64,000 bases of DNA from UBA1756 sp045222555 (GCA_045222555.1 JBGUYY010000072.1:372001-436000); one strand, 5' to 3'. Numbered from the stretch's first letter, positions 43,293 to 52,391 are shown. Program-made: numbers and translations. The notes: generated from the letters alone by a model not told the origin.

Positions 43293-43694
43293 TTATTTTT
43301 TCTGGCTGATGCTGATGAAGGCGACGACAGACTCGCCCTCCGTCAGTCCGTTGGTGATGAGTGTACGTGTGCTGTCGCTGGCGCCACAGGTCACGGGAAT
43401 ACGGGTGAAGGACTGTCCGCGCATCACCCACACGGCAGGGCCGTCGAAGCGGCTGTTGCAGACGTTATAGTGTTGTTTTTCAAGGAATTGTATGATCAAT
43501 GTGTCGGGAGAGTATTGGAGGACGTCGTTGCTAACGCAGATGCCGACGTTTCCGTTGAGGGTGTCCTGCCTCGCCTGTATGGTGCGGATGGAAAAACCGT
43601 ACCACTGGCCGCTGGGCGCCTCTTCCGGCACCTCATGACGGGTGCAGGAGGCAACGGCTGTCAGGACAACAAGAAGCAGGGCTATCTTTTTCAT
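43293..43694 (-). CDS. Small lipoprotein carrying an adaptor-type C-terminal module
   Basis: A 133-residue putative lipoprotein: signal peptide with lipobox ASC at Cys17 (LTAVASC). Residues 87-124 align without gaps to residues 342-379 of the MacA-like adaptor two genes upstream, with 16 of 38 identical positions by eye, including W-V, G-x-S, V-T-x-G, D, I-T-x-G-L and G-E-x-V-V. This is the membrane-proximal module that in MacA-type adaptors contacts the permease periplasmic domain. The gene lies between ATPase and permease; its ATG overlaps the ATPase stop (ATGA), so translation is coupled. It lacks the helical hairpin and lipoyl domains. I infer a fourth accessory subunit of the exporter. 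Confidence 0.85.
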   Translation of the reverse strand: MKKIALLLVVLTAVASCTRHEVPEEAPSGQWYGFSIRTIQARQDTLNGNVGICVSNDVLQYSPDTLIIQFLEKQHYNVCNSRFDGPAVWVMRGQSFTRIPVTCGASDSTRTLITNGLTEGESVVAFISISQKK

Positions 43695-44446
43695 ATATCA
43701 GTGTGTTTCATGTTCTTTTCGTAGTCGGCAAGCGCTTGTGCTGCTGACTGCTGTTCGATGGGCGCATCCAGCACGATTTCACCGTCGCGCAGCTTGATGG
43801 TGCGGGTGGTGAAGGTGGCGATATCGGGTTCGTGGGTCACGAAGGCGATGGTCTTGCCCTTGCTGTGCAGCTCCTGGAAGAGGGTCATGATCTCGTAGGA
43901 GGTGCGGGTGTCGAGGTTGCCGGTGGCCTCATCGGCGAGGATGATAACGGGGTCGTTGACGAGGGCGCGGGCGATGGCGACGCGCTGCTGCTGGCCGCCC
44001 GACAACTGGTTGGGCATGTGGTCCATTCGGTCGCTCAGCTTCACAGCCTCCAGTGCGGCAATGGCCCGTTCCTTACGCTCCTTGGCGCTGACGGTGGAGT
44101 TGTACATCAGGGGGAGCTGCACATTATCGAGCGCGGTGGTGCGCGCCAGCAGGTTGTAGTTCTGGAACACAAACCCGATCTTGCGATTGCGCAATGTCGA
44201 GAGCTGGTTCTTGTTCAGCGTGTTCACCGAAGTGCCGCTGAGGATGTAGTCGCCGGATGATGGCGTGTCCAAGCAGCCGAGAATGTTCAGCAGGGTGGAT
44301 TTGCCGGAACCGCTGGTGCCCATGATGCTCACAAACTCGCCCTCGCGGATGGAGAAGGTGACGCCGTTGAGCGCGTGCACAATCTCACTACCCACCTTGA
44401 AGTCGCGGTGCAGGTCGCGGATATCAATGATGATTTCGTTCTCCAT
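43691..44446 (-). CDS. ABC transporter ATP-binding protein (MacB/LolD type)
   Basis: A 251-residue nucleotide-binding subunit. Walker A GTSGSGKST at residues 43-51, Q-loop VFQNYNL, signature LSGGQQQRVAIARAL, Walker B VIILADEATGNLD and H-loop AFVTHEP are all intact, with the ARTTALDNVQLPLMY segment typical of the MacB/LolD/FtsE group. In canonical MacB the ATPase and permease are fused; here they are separate genes in one operon. Its start is four bases from the stop of the adaptor gene. Confidence 0.96.
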   Translation of the reverse strand: MENEIIIDIRDLHRDFKVGSEIVHALNGVTFSIREGEFVSIMGTSGSGKSTLLNILGCLDTPSSGDYILSGTSVNTLNKNQLSTLRNRKIGFVFQNYNLLARTTALDNVQLPLMYNSTVSAKERKERAIAALEAVKLSDRMDHMPNQLSGGQQQRVAIARALVNDPVIILADEATGNLDTRTSYEIMTLFQELHSKGKTIAFVTHEPDIATFTTRTIKLRDGEIVLDAPIEQQSAAQALADYEKNMKHTDI

Positions 44447-44449
44447 AGC

Positions 44450-45673
44450 CTAACGGTTTTTGCGTTCCGGCGGACCGAACATCATTTTTCCACCCTCCTT
44501 GTCGTCTCCCATCGCGAAGCCTTCCTTGGTATTGGTTACCACCTGCTCGCCTGCTTTCAATCCTTCCGTAATGATGCACTTTGCACCGTCGTTCAGACCG
44601 GTGGTCACCTTGCGCTGCTCGTAGCTGTTGCCATTCTTCACCCATATCGTCTTGGTGGTGATGTCTTTCAACGCATGAAGCTCCTCTTCGGTGTTTTTGT
44701 ACAGTCCTTTGAAGGTGGTGCCTTGCTTCTCCAAAACCTTCTGGGTCATCGGGTCAATCTTGAAGTACAGGCACTCCATCGGGATGACAATGCCGCTCTG
44801 CTGGTTGACGATGATGTTGACGCTGGCGGTCATTCCGGGCATCAGCTTCTCGTCGGGGTTGGGGGCATCAATGATGACCACGTAGGTGACCACGTTGTTG
44901 GTGACGGTCGGGGAGAGTCGTTTCTGTTTGACAGTTCCAGTGAAAACGTCGTCGGGATAGGCATCTACGGTGAAGGTCACCTGCTGCCCCTCTTCCACCT
45001 GTCCGATGTCCGCCTCATCCACGTTGGCCTCCACCTGCATGCGTGTAAGGTCTTGTGCGATGGTGAAGATGGTCGGTGTGCTGAACGAGGAGGCCACCGT
45101 CTGTCCCTCTTCCACCGATTTGCTCATCACGATGCCGTCGATGGGGGAGGTGATGGTGGCGTAGGAGAGATCCACCTCTGCACTGCGGAGACTTGTCTTC
45201 GACAAATCCACCTGACTTCTGGCCTGGTTGTATTGGTTTTCAGCATTTTCAAGACTTTCTTTGGTCTCGGCACCTCGGTCATACAACGCTTTCACACGCT
45301 CGTAGCTCAGTCGGGCTTGGGTGAGCGAGCTCTGTGCGCTGGCCAAGTTAGCTTGGCATTGGTTGATGCGTTCCAGCAGGGTGGAGCGGTCGAGTTCGGC
45401 CAGCAGCTGTCCCTTGGTGACGTGCGAGTTGTAGTCGACATACAGCTTCTCCACTTTGCCGGATACCTGCGTACCGACCTCTACTTTCGTCACGGGCTGT
45501 ATCTCGCCAGTGGCGGTGATGATAGTGGCCACGCTGTCGATGTGAGCCGGCTGGGTCTCTACTGTGTAGCCGCCGTGCTTGGGAGCGTGCAAGACGAAAA
45601 ACAGTATTATCGCGAGGATAACGGCCGCGACAATGCTCCAAATGATGATTCTTCTTTTCTTTTTGGGTGTCAT
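44450..45673 (-). CDS. MacA-like periplasmic adaptor (HlyD/RND family)
   Basis: A 407-residue membrane fusion protein. An N-terminal membrane anchor (about residues 9-28) is followed by barrel-sandwich lipoyl halves (TGEIQPVTKVEVGTQVSGKVEKLYVDYNSHV and SYATITSPIDGIVMSKSVEEGQTV), a coiled-coil hairpin (about 88-150), a beta-barrel (VEANVDEADIGQVEEGQQV) and a membrane-proximal module ending EGLKAGEQVV near residue 379. It bridges the TolC-type channel and the MacB-type permease. The C-terminal tail (about 380-407) is Lys/Glu/Gly-rich. In the same operon as tolC 25 bases upstream. Confidence 0.95.
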   Translation of the reverse strand: MTPKKKRRIIIWSIVAAVILAIILFFVLHAPKHGGYTVETQPAHIDSVATIITATGEIQPVTKVEVGTQVSGKVEKLYVDYNSHVTKGQLLAELDRSTLLERINQCQANLASAQSSLTQARLSYERVKALYDRGAETKESLENAENQYNQARSQVDLSKTSLRSAEVDLSYATITSPIDGIVMSKSVEEGQTVASSFSTPTIFTIAQDLTRMQVEANVDEADIGQVEEGQQVTFTVDAYPDDVFTGTVKQKRLSPTVTNNVVTYVVIIDAPNPDEKLMPGMTASVNIIVNQQSGIVIPMECLYFKIDPMTQKVLEKQGTTFKGLYKNTEEELHALKDITTKTIWVKNGNSYEQRKVTTGLNDGAKCIITEGLKAGEQVVTNTKEGFAMGDDKEGGKMMFGPPERKNR

Positions 45674-45697
45674 ATAAATAATGTTTTTCTTTAAAAA

Positions 45698-46999
45698 TTA
45701 AAGGGTTACCTGTTGTCCAGTGTAAACATCCAATACTTTCTTCTGCAACAAAAAGTTATACTTGTTCTGCATATAGTTGTTGAGAATGTTGAGATAGTTG
45801 GTCTGCTGCTGAAGCAAATCCACTGCGGTGATGGCGCCGAGTTGGAATTTTTGGTTATAGGTTTGATAATTAAGGTAGTAAGCCTCCTGTTGAAGTTCCG
45901 ACAGTTGGTAGTCGTTGTAGGCTTTTTTCACGTTCAAATAGTACTCTTGCACTTGCTCAATGACGTCGCCTTCTGCAATTTCGAGGGCTAATTTTGCTTT
46001 TTCAAGTTGAATTTCTCTGATTTTTACGGTATTGCGAACACTTCCTTGCTGATAGATGGGAATGTTGATGTTCAATCCCACGCTTTCGTTCAGTCCTTTG
46101 TAGAGACCGCTGGTAAGGCCATTGTTGTCGTTGCCGTAGGAGGCGTTGTAGCCGGTGCCGATGCCAGCGCTGGCGGTGATGGAGGGGTAGTAGCCGCCTT
46201 TGGCAATTTTCACGTCATATTCGGCAATCTCCACGGCTTTCTCTTTGACTTTGAGCTCGGGGAGGTAGTTGAGCGCCTGCTGGAGTACGTTCTGCATGTC
46301 GGGTACTTGCATCGACTGGGCTAAATGGCTGCTGTCGGGGGTGACAATGATGAATTGATGTTGGTCGTCGGGTATGGTGATGAGGTTTCGCAGGTTGATG
46401 TACTCGTTGTCGATGGCAATTTGGGTGTTCTCGATGCTCATCGAGTCGGAGAGATACTGGGCTTGTAGCAGTTTGTAGTCGCTTTCGAGGATGCGGCCCG
46501 ATTCGAAACGTTGTCGCCCTTGCTCCACCTGTTCGCGACTGGTATTCAGTACAGTACGGCGGTATTCAATGAGCTCTTGGTTCATCAGAATGGTGAGATA
46601 GCAGCGGATGATCTCGATGCGGATGCCGTTTCTTACCTGCTCCACCTGCATCTCGGTCTGGTCGGCTTGCACCTGGCTCTGTTTGATGGTGTTGCGGATA
46701 GTAAGACCTTTAAAAATGTCGATGCCGGCGTTGAGGCTGTAGTTGCCGTTGATGCCGAACGACTCACTGCCGTGCGAGTGGCCGAAATTCTGTCCGATGC
46801 CGGCCGACACGGTGGGGTACTGCCGTAGTTTGGCTTGTTTGAGCTGTATTTCAGAGGTTTGCACATCCAATTTGCCGCTCTGTAGGTCTTGGTTGTGCTC
46901 CTCCGCATACTGGAGACATCCCTGCAAGTCTAGCTGCAAGGTCTGTCCTCTCAGCGCAAGGGCGGGGAAAAGGAGCAGTATCAATAGGATTTTTTTCAT
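45698..46999 (-). CDS. TolC-family outer membrane efflux protein
   Basis: About 433 residues: signal peptide MKKILLILLLFPALALRGQ, then two outer-membrane efflux protein repeats (CLQYAEEHNQDLQSGKLDVQTSEIQLKQAKL and ALNYLPELKVKEKAVEIAEYDVKIAKGGYYPS). The ATG at 46999 is preferred to an upstream TTG at 47014 because the signal peptide begins there and the promoter box is at 47025. It is the first gene of the operon tolC-adaptor-ATPase-lipoprotein-permease, a complete tripartite exporter from inner membrane to outside. It is a different paralogue from the lone TolC-family gene at 32022-33290. Confidence 0.93.
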   Translation of the reverse strand: MKKILLILLLFPALALRGQTLQLDLQGCLQYAEEHNQDLQSGKLDVQTSEIQLKQAKLRQYPTVSAGIGQNFGHSHGSESFGINGNYSLNAGIDIFKGLTIRNTIKQSQVQADQTEMQVEQVRNGIRIEIIRCYLTILMNQELIEYRRTVLNTSREQVEQGRQRFESGRILESDYKLLQAQYLSDSMSIENTQIAIDNEYINLRNLITIPDDQHQFIIVTPDSSHLAQSMQVPDMQNVLQQALNYLPELKVKEKAVEIAEYDVKIAKGGYYPSITASAGIGTGYNASYGNDNNGLTSGLYKGLNESVGLNINIPIYQQGSVRNTVKIREIQLEKAKLALEIAEGDVIEQVQEYYLNVKKAYNDYQLSELQQEAYYLNYQTYNQKFQLGAITAVDLLQQQTNYLNILNNYMQNKYNFLLQKKVLDVYTGQQVTL

Positions 47000-47024
47000 A
47001 TTACTATATTTCAAAATGAGTTAG

Positions 47025-47032
47025 CAAAATTA
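47025..47032 (-). promoter_or_regulatory. -7 promoter box of the efflux operon
   Basis: The minus strand reads TAATTTTG followed by C, a perfect TAnnTTTG, 25 bases ahead of the tolC ATG at 46999. The operon promoter thus lies in the 43-base gap after the Na/Pi cotransporter stop. Confidence 0.55.
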
Positions 47033-47042
47033 CAATATTATA

Positions 47043-48746
47043 CTACGTGGTAAGTTTCACTTGTCGGTGCGCCTCCACAATGTTGATGGCATAGTCGCCA
47101 ATCTTCTCACTGTCGCCAATGATGTCCATGTAGTTCACGCCCGTCTGGTAGTCGTACTTCTGTTCGTTGATGTCAATCACGTTGTTCTCCTTCAGCTGGG
47201 TGCGGTAGTTGTTGATTTCCATTTCAATATAAAGCGAAATCTTTGGATCAACGGTGTGGTCGGAGTCGTTCAGAATGGTCTCCATCTGGGTGATGGACTT
47301 GTCGCACAACTCAAACATGTGGGAGATGTGTTCCAGCTGCTCGTTGGTGAACTTCTCTTTGGCCTGGAATTTCCGGTTGATGACGCGACTCATGTTGTAG
47401 CAACTGTCGGCAATGCTCTCTAGCTCAGCGATCTCGCGAAGCATAATACGAATCTGCTCCTTACTTTCAAGACTGAGTCGTCCTTCCGAGACCTTGTTGA
47501 GGTATTTGGCAATCTCAATCTCCATGTTGTCGCTGATGGTCTCGTACTTTTCGATACGGGAGAATAGTTGTGAAAATTCGTCAGGTTTGTTGATTTTCAG
47601 TAGGTCAGGGATGAAACCGAACATGCGGTGTACGCGCATGGCGAAGTGGTTTACCTCTTGTCGGGCGGCCATAAGCGAAAGCTCGGCAGTGGAGAGAAGA
47701 CCACCGCCAATGAAGCGGAGTCGTGCCTCTTCGTCTTCGCCCTTCACTTTAATGATCTGACTGACCAGTTTTTCAAGCAGCGGCACGAACCATACGAGGA
47801 TAAGGGTGTTGCAGAGGTTGAAGGCGGTGTGGAAACCAGCCAGTGCGTAGGTGATTCGGATTTCGGCATTCGGTACAGAGGTGATGGGCACTCCTGGATT
47901 GAATCCCACAATGTGGCATACGAGGTTGATGAAGGGGCGGAAGATGATCAGTACCCAGCATACGCCGAACAGGTTGAACAGCAGGTGCGCCATGGCCGCA
48001 CGCCGTGCCTGTGTACTGGCTTTCATGGCCACCAAGTTGGAGGTGATGGTAGTACCGATATTTTCACCCAATACTAACGCAATTCCCTGATAGATGTCGG
48101 CCACGCCGGTGGAGCACAGAATCATGGTGATGGCCATGATGGCCGCCGACGACTGAACGCAGAAGGTGAGCAGTCCGCCGATGACCAAGAAAAGAATATA
48201 GGTAATCCAGCCGTATTCGCTGCAGCTTTTGAAGAATCCCATAATGGATTGGTTCTCTTCCAGATGCATTCCATTGGCGGTCTCACGCAGGGTGACCAAT
48301 GCAAGGAAAAGGAAGGCGAAGCCGAACAGAAATTCCCCAAACGAGCGGGTGCCGTTCTTCTTGAAGTAAGACATCACGATGCCGATGGCGAAGAGCGGGA
48401 AAACTACCAGCTTCATGTCGAACTGGAAGCCGAAGACGGCCATGATCCATGCGGTGGCCGTGGTTCCGATGTTGGCACCCATGATCACCGAGATGGCCTG
48501 TGCGAGGGTGAGCAGCCCCGCATTCACGAAGCTGACGGTGAGCACGGTAGTGGCCGTTGACGATTGCACCGAGGCGGTGACAAAAGCACCCGTGCAGATG
48601 CCCGTAAAGCGGTTGGCGGTCATGGCGCCCAACACTTTGCGCAGGTTGCCACCCGTGAGCTTCTGCAACGCTTCGCTCATGGTCTTCATACCGAACATGA
48701 GCAGTGCCAAGCAGCCCAGTATTTTCAAGATATCCCAAAATTCCAT
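47043..48746 (-). CDS. Na/Pi cotransporter family protein with PhoU domain
   Basis: A 567-residue inner-membrane protein of the PNaS/NptA family. The N-terminal half has two repeats with the family QSS motifs (GAFVTASVQSSTATTVLT and FCVQSSAAIMAITMILCSTG), each in a group of about four helices, the second repeat also containing GENIGTTITSNL. The cytoplasmic C-terminal part (about residues 330-567) is a PhoU-like helical bundle (TAELSLMAARQEVNHFAMRVHRM, RIMLREIAELESIADSCYNMSR). It transports phosphate with sodium or regulates uptake. It is upstream of the efflux operon but probably separately transcribed. Confidence 0.94.
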   Translation of the reverse strand: MEFWDILKILGCLALLMFGMKTMSEALQKLTGGNLRKVLGAMTANRFTGICTGAFVTASVQSSTATTVLTVSFVNAGLLTLAQAISVIMGANIGTTATAWIMAVFGFQFDMKLVVFPLFAIGIVMSYFKKNGTRSFGEFLFGFAFLFLALVTLRETANGMHLEENQSIMGFFKSCSEYGWITYILFLVIGGLLTFCVQSSAAIMAITMILCSTGVADIYQGIALVLGENIGTTITSNLVAMKASTQARRAAMAHLLFNLFGVCWVLIIFRPFINLVCHIVGFNPGVPITSVPNAEIRITYALAGFHTAFNLCNTLILVWFVPLLEKLVSQIIKVKGEDEEARLRFIGGGLLSTAELSLMAARQEVNHFAMRVHRMFGFIPDLLKINKPDEFSQLFSRIEKYETISDNMEIEIAKYLNKVSEGRLSLESKEQIRIMLREIAELESIADSCYNMSRVINRKFQAKEKFTNEQLEHISHMFELCDKSITQMETILNDSDHTVDPKISLYIEMEINNYRTQLKENNVIDINEQKYDYQTGVNYMDIIGDSEKIGDYAINIVEAHRQVKLTT

Positions 48747-48772
48747 TTCCTAGGGGTTTTATTTTTTGGATT

Positions 48773-49648
48773 TTACTTCAATTGTGCTAAACGTTCCACC
48801 ACGTACGGGCGGTCGGCCTGGTAGGTGACCCCGAACCACTGTGCGTCGCTGTCTAAGATGCGGATGGCGGCAGTGCCACTGTGCAGGAAGTAGTTGATGA
48901 CGGTCGGAATCTGGAACTCCGACTTGGGGTCATCGTTGTGAGCGGCAAGGAACTCACGGAACATCTCATCGAGCTTGTCGAAAAAGAGGGGGGTGAAGCC
49001 CCAGAAGTTCATGGAGACAGGGGTTTTGCCGTCGAGCTGGGTGAAGGTGCCGTTGGCTTCCGCATTGCTGATGATCCCGTCGTGCCGTCCGATCTTGGTC
49101 ATCTCGGTGATGCTCACCAGATGGCCGTGCTCGTCGGCGGTGCAGACCCCGCGCGACACCGTGCCGTTCTCCGACAGGGTGTTCTCGAGGCGGTAGCCCA
49201 CCATCGCAAACTGCGGTGCATCGGGCTGCTGCGGTTGGCGCAGAAAGTCGGCCATCACGCGGAAAGCGTCGCGGCCGTAGAAGTCGTCGGCATTGATGAC
49301 CGTGAAAGGCTCCTTCACGGCGTCCTTGGCCACGAGGATGGCATGGGCTGTGCCGTAGGGCTTCACCCGTTCGGGATTGACCGTGAACCCTTCGGGAAGG
49401 ACGTCAAGTTCCTGAAAGACATACTCCACAGGAATACGATGGGTGTATTTCGGGAGGATGTGCTCGCAGAAGTCAGCCTCCATGCTGCGACGGATCACAT
49501 ACACGATTTTGCCGTAGCCGGCTTCGATGGCATACTGCACCGAATAGTCCATGATGGTCTCGCCGTTGGGACCGAGTTGGTCTAACTGTTTCAGTCCGCC
49601 GTATCGGCTGCCCATTCCGGCAGCCAGCACAAGTAATGTAGGATTCAT
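48773..49648 (-). CDS. Sugar-phosphate nucleotidyltransferase-like protein
   Basis: A 291-residue protein of the NTP_transferase family. The nucleotide-binding signature LAAGMGSRYGGLKQLDQLG (GxGxRxxxxK with K as in the family) is at residues 7-25; ADDFYGRDAF near 120 gives the acidic metal site. It ends with a beta-rich region. The exact sugar substrate cannot be read. I chose ATG 49648 over a GTG two codons upstream, which would overlap the stop of the antiporter gene. Last gene of the apparent ispH-nhaD-nucleotidyltransferase group. Confidence 0.88.
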   Translation of the reverse strand: MNPTLLVLAAGMGSRYGGLKQLDQLGPNGETIMDYSVQYAIEAGYGKIVYVIRRSMEADFCEHILPKYTHRIPVEYVFQELDVLPEGFTVNPERVKPYGTAHAILVAKDAVKEPFTVINADDFYGRDAFRVMADFLRQPQQPDAPQFAMVGYRLENTLSENGTVSRGVCTADEHGHLVSITEMTKIGRHDGIISNAEANGTFTQLDGKTPVSMNFWGFTPLFFDKLDEMFREFLAAHNDDPKSEFQIPTVINYFLHSGTAAIRILDSDAQWFGVTYQADRPYVVERLAQLK

Positions 49649-49653
49649 GGTCA

Positions 49654-51432
49654 CTATTTTTTTCGTAATTCAATGATATTGGCCTCTCCGTAAGGATTTT
49701 GCTGTACGCTGAACACTCGTCCCGACGGACTGACGGTCAGCTCGTAACCACCATAGTCGATGTGTCCGAGCGTGTCCTTGATGTCCACGGAGATTTTGCC
49801 CGGATAGAGGTCGCTTGACTGGCTGATGTATTGGTAGCGGCCGTCTTTATTGCTTGTGATAACGCGTGACATGCGCATTCCGATGAGGCTGTCGTTGGCT
49901 TCGCAGTACTGGATGAAGTTGATGGTGGTGCTGTCATGCATCATCACCATCTCTCCATCTTGCTGGCTGGGTATGTCTTCGGTGATGTAGTAGGTGTTGC
50001 CCATCAGGTACTCTTGCACCCCTTCAGTGGTCATCTCTACAGCGGCTTTGTTCTCATTGTTGGCGAAGTGGTTGGTAATGGCCTTCTGTCCGATGAAGCA
50101 GAGTGCACCGGCAAGGTAGCCGACCAATGCGAGCCATGAGATGTGTTTCAAATACCAGATGAAGTCGATTTTCTCCAGACCCATCACGGCCACACCAGCT
50201 GCGGAACCGATGATGAGGATGCTGCCACCGGTACCGGCGCAGTAGGCCAGCATCTCCCAGAAGTAGTGGTCGGTGGGGAAGTGGTACATGCCCATGGCTC
50301 CTGCCACCAGCGGCACATTATCCACGATGGAGGAGAGCACACCGATGATGAGGTTGATGACATAGTACTTGCCGGGGTCTGCCATCGGGATGCTATCCAA
50401 TCCGTTGGAAAGCAGTGCAAGGTGTCCGACTACGCGCAGTGCGTTGACGGCCAGTAAGATGCCGAGGAAGAAGAGGATGCTGGGCAGGTCGATACGAGAG
50501 ATGATCGACAGGATGGAGTATTTCTTGGTATGTGCCTCCTGTTTGCGGTGTACAATTTCAGAAAGAATCCACAGGATACCCAGACCGCCCATCATGCCGA
50601 GGTAGGGGGGCAGGTGGGTGAGGGTCTTGAAGACGGGTACGCAAACCAGCGCGCCTACGCCCACACAGAGGAAGAGCGTGCTCATGCCCTTGCTGTTGGT
50701 ATAGCTGCCCTCCACATGGTCGGTGGCCTCTTCGGGAGGTGTGATCTCGTTTTCACCTCTCATCATGAAGGTGAGGATGACCAGCGGCACAATGATGGAG
50801 ATGATGCTGGCGAAGAGTGTGGCCACGATAATGTTGGCACTGGTGACGTCGCCGGCGATCCACAGCATGATGGTGGTTACATCGCCGATGGGCGACCAGG
50901 CACCACCTGCGTTGGCGGCCAGAATCACCATGCTGGCGAAGATGAGACGATCTTTGCGCTCCATCATCTTGCGCAGCAACGCAATCATCACGATAGAGGT
51001 GGTCAGGTTGTCCAACACTGCCGACATGAAGAAGGTCAGGATGCAGATGATCCACAGCAGTCGCGTCTTTTTCTTGGTCTTGATATGGTCGGTGATGATC
51101 TTGAAGCCGCCGTTGGTGTCCACCACCTCCACGATGGTCATAGCGCCCATCAGGAAGAAGAGGATTTCAGCGATGTCGCCCAGCGAATGGATGAGTTCGG
51201 AGTGGACGAGCCAGTCGGTGAAGCCGCTGCCCGGATTGCGGGTGATGTAGTCGCGCAGCGGCTCGGTGTTGACGAGGATGCTCTCGCCACCGATGACGGC
51301 GCAAACCCAGAGCAGCACACCCAGCAGCAGGGCCGTGGCGGTTTTGTTGATTTTCAGCGGATGTTCCAGGGCGATTACGGTGTAACCGACGAGGAAGGCA
51401 ACAAGCATGAAGATAAAGGTAAAGTTGGACAT
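49654..51432 (-). CDS. nhaD: NhaD-type Na+/H+ antiporter with extra C-terminal domain
   Basis: A 592-residue protein. Residues 1-455 form the antiporter core with 11-12 helices of the NhaD/IT superfamily; landmarks include MSAVLDNLTTSIVMIALLRK, ANAGGAWSPIGDVTTIMLW and SSIVDNVPLVAGAMGMY, which hold the conserved Asp, Asn and Thr of the sodium site. Residues 456-592 are a soluble extension (about 137 residues) without helices, rich in beta strands, beginning ANNENKAAVEMTTEG. Usual NhaD proteins end near the core. The start is 12 bases after ispH on the same strand and the stop meets the next gene, so the operon is tight. Confidence 0.92.
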   Translation of the reverse strand: MSNFTFIFMLVAFLVGYTVIALEHPLKINKTATALLLGVLLWVCAVIGGESILVNTEPLRDYITRNPGSGFTDWLVHSELIHSLGDIAEILFFLMGAMTIVEVVDTNGGFKIITDHIKTKKKTRLLWIICILTFFMSAVLDNLTTSIVMIALLRKMMERKDRLIFASMVILAANAGGAWSPIGDVTTIMLWIAGDVTSANIIVATLFASIISIIVPLVILTFMMRGENEITPPEEATDHVEGSYTNSKGMSTLFLCVGVGALVCVPVFKTLTHLPPYLGMMGGLGILWILSEIVHRKQEAHTKKYSILSIISRIDLPSILFFLGILLAVNALRVVGHLALLSNGLDSIPMADPGKYYVINLIIGVLSSIVDNVPLVAGAMGMYHFPTDHYFWEMLAYCAGTGGSILIIGSAAGVAVMGLEKIDFIWYLKHISWLALVGYLAGALCFIGQKAITNHFANNENKAAVEMTTEGVQEYLMGNTYYITEDIPSQQDGEMVMMHDSTTINFIQYCEANDSLIGMRMSRVITSNKDGRYQYISQSSDLYPGKISVDIKDTLGHIDYGGYELTVSPSGRVFSVQQNPYGEANIIELRKK

Positions 51433-51444
51433 GTAAAAGTTTTT

Positions 51445-52338
51445 TTAATGATGTTGTTGATAATGAATTTTCGGATGGTTGTGCCGGATGAGGTCGGCGG
51501 CCTTTTCCATCAGCCACATTGGGGTGGAGGTGGCCCCGCAGATGCCGATGCGCTCGTCTGCGCCTGCGGGAATATCGGGAATCATCTCCAAAGCGGTGAT
51601 GAAGTGTGTGTTGGGATTGCTTTTTTTACAGATTTCATAAAGATAAAGCCCGTTGGAACTCTTGGCTCCCGACACGAAGATGATGCGGTCGTACTGGCGG
51701 GCGAACTCCTCAATCTGTCGGGCACGGTTGGTGACACTGTGACAGATGGTGTCGTGGTGGGTGAAAAGCTCCGGACGACCCTGCCGCGTGTAGGCCGCAG
51801 TGATGGCTTCGATAATCTTCTGGTAAGTCTCCGAGTTCTGGGTGGTTTGAGAAAAAAGGCATGCCGGACGTGACAGGTCGATTCGCTGAATATCTTCCAA
51901 CGAACTGATGACCAATCCTTTGCCATTGGTCTGCCCCAGCAGTCCGATGACTTCGGCGTGGCCTTGTTTGCCAAAGATGAGAATCTGGGTGTTGGTTCCC
52001 GCGGTCTCAAACTCCCGTTTGATGGTTTGCTGCAGGTTCAGCACCACCTTGCAGGTAGCGTCAATGATCTCGATGCCGTTCTCCTGGGCGATGCGGTAGG
52101 TTTCTGGCGGCTCACCGTGGGCGCGAATCAGCACCCGTCCTCCGCGCAGGCTGCGGAACTCGTCGTAGGAGATGACCTTCAGACCCATCTGCACCAGCCG
52201 CTGTAGCTCCTCGCTGTTGTGCACGATGTCGCCGAGACAGTAGAGTGTTCCCTCCTTCCGCAGCCACTCCTCCGCCGTTTGTATGGCGTTGATGACCCCG
52301 GAACAGAAACCCGAATGTCCGTCGATCGTAATGTGCAT
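51445..52338 (-). CDS. ispH: 4-hydroxy-3-methylbut-2-enyl diphosphate reductase
   Basis: A 297-residue iron-sulfur enzyme making isopentenyl and dimethylallyl diphosphate from HMBPP, last step of the MEP pathway (the ispG product is its substrate). Motifs: GHSGFCSGVINAIQTAEE with Cys13, GDIVHN, RAHGEPPE, IIDATCKVV with the second Cys near residue 95, VTNRARQIEEFA, SGAKSSNGL, and ICGATSTPMWL with the third Cys near 268. Length is normal. It heads the ispH-nhaD-nucleotidyltransferase group and lies about 50 bases after the stop of an unknown exported protein gene. Confidence 0.95.
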   Translation of the reverse strand: MHITIDGHSGFCSGVINAIQTAEEWLRKEGTLYCLGDIVHNSEELQRLVQMGLKVISYDEFRSLRGGRVLIRAHGEPPETYRIAQENGIEIIDATCKVVLNLQQTIKREFETAGTNTQILIFGKQGHAEVIGLLGQTNGKGLVISSLEDIQRIDLSRPACLFSQTTQNSETYQKIIEAITAAYTRQGRPELFTHHDTICHSVTNRARQIEEFARQYDRIIFVSGAKSSNGLYLYEICKKSNPNTHFITALEMIPDIPAGADERIGICGATSTPMWLMEKAADLIRHNHPKIHYQQHH

Positions 52339-52358
52339 CTGTTGGTCCGTCCCTCCCT

Positions 52359-52391
52359 ATATTCTCAATTCTCAATTTTCAGTTTTCAATT
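52359..52391. repeat. AT-rich short tandem repeat between ispH and the unknown exported protein gene
   Basis: Units of CAATTCTCA and CAATTTTCA in tandem, the same family as the tracts at 13497-13534 and 21632-21663. Confidence 0.55.

Noticed and set aside
44375..45694. Long open frame (about 440 codons) antisense to the MacA-like adaptor
   Set aside because: It mirrors the codon bias of the adaptor gene, has no family motif and is rich in His/Val/Gly as typical shadow frames. The adaptor on the other strand is well supported.
50530..51873. Antisense open frame across nhaD and ispH
   Set aside because: It spans two real genes on the other strand and has low-complexity His/Asp/Gly content.
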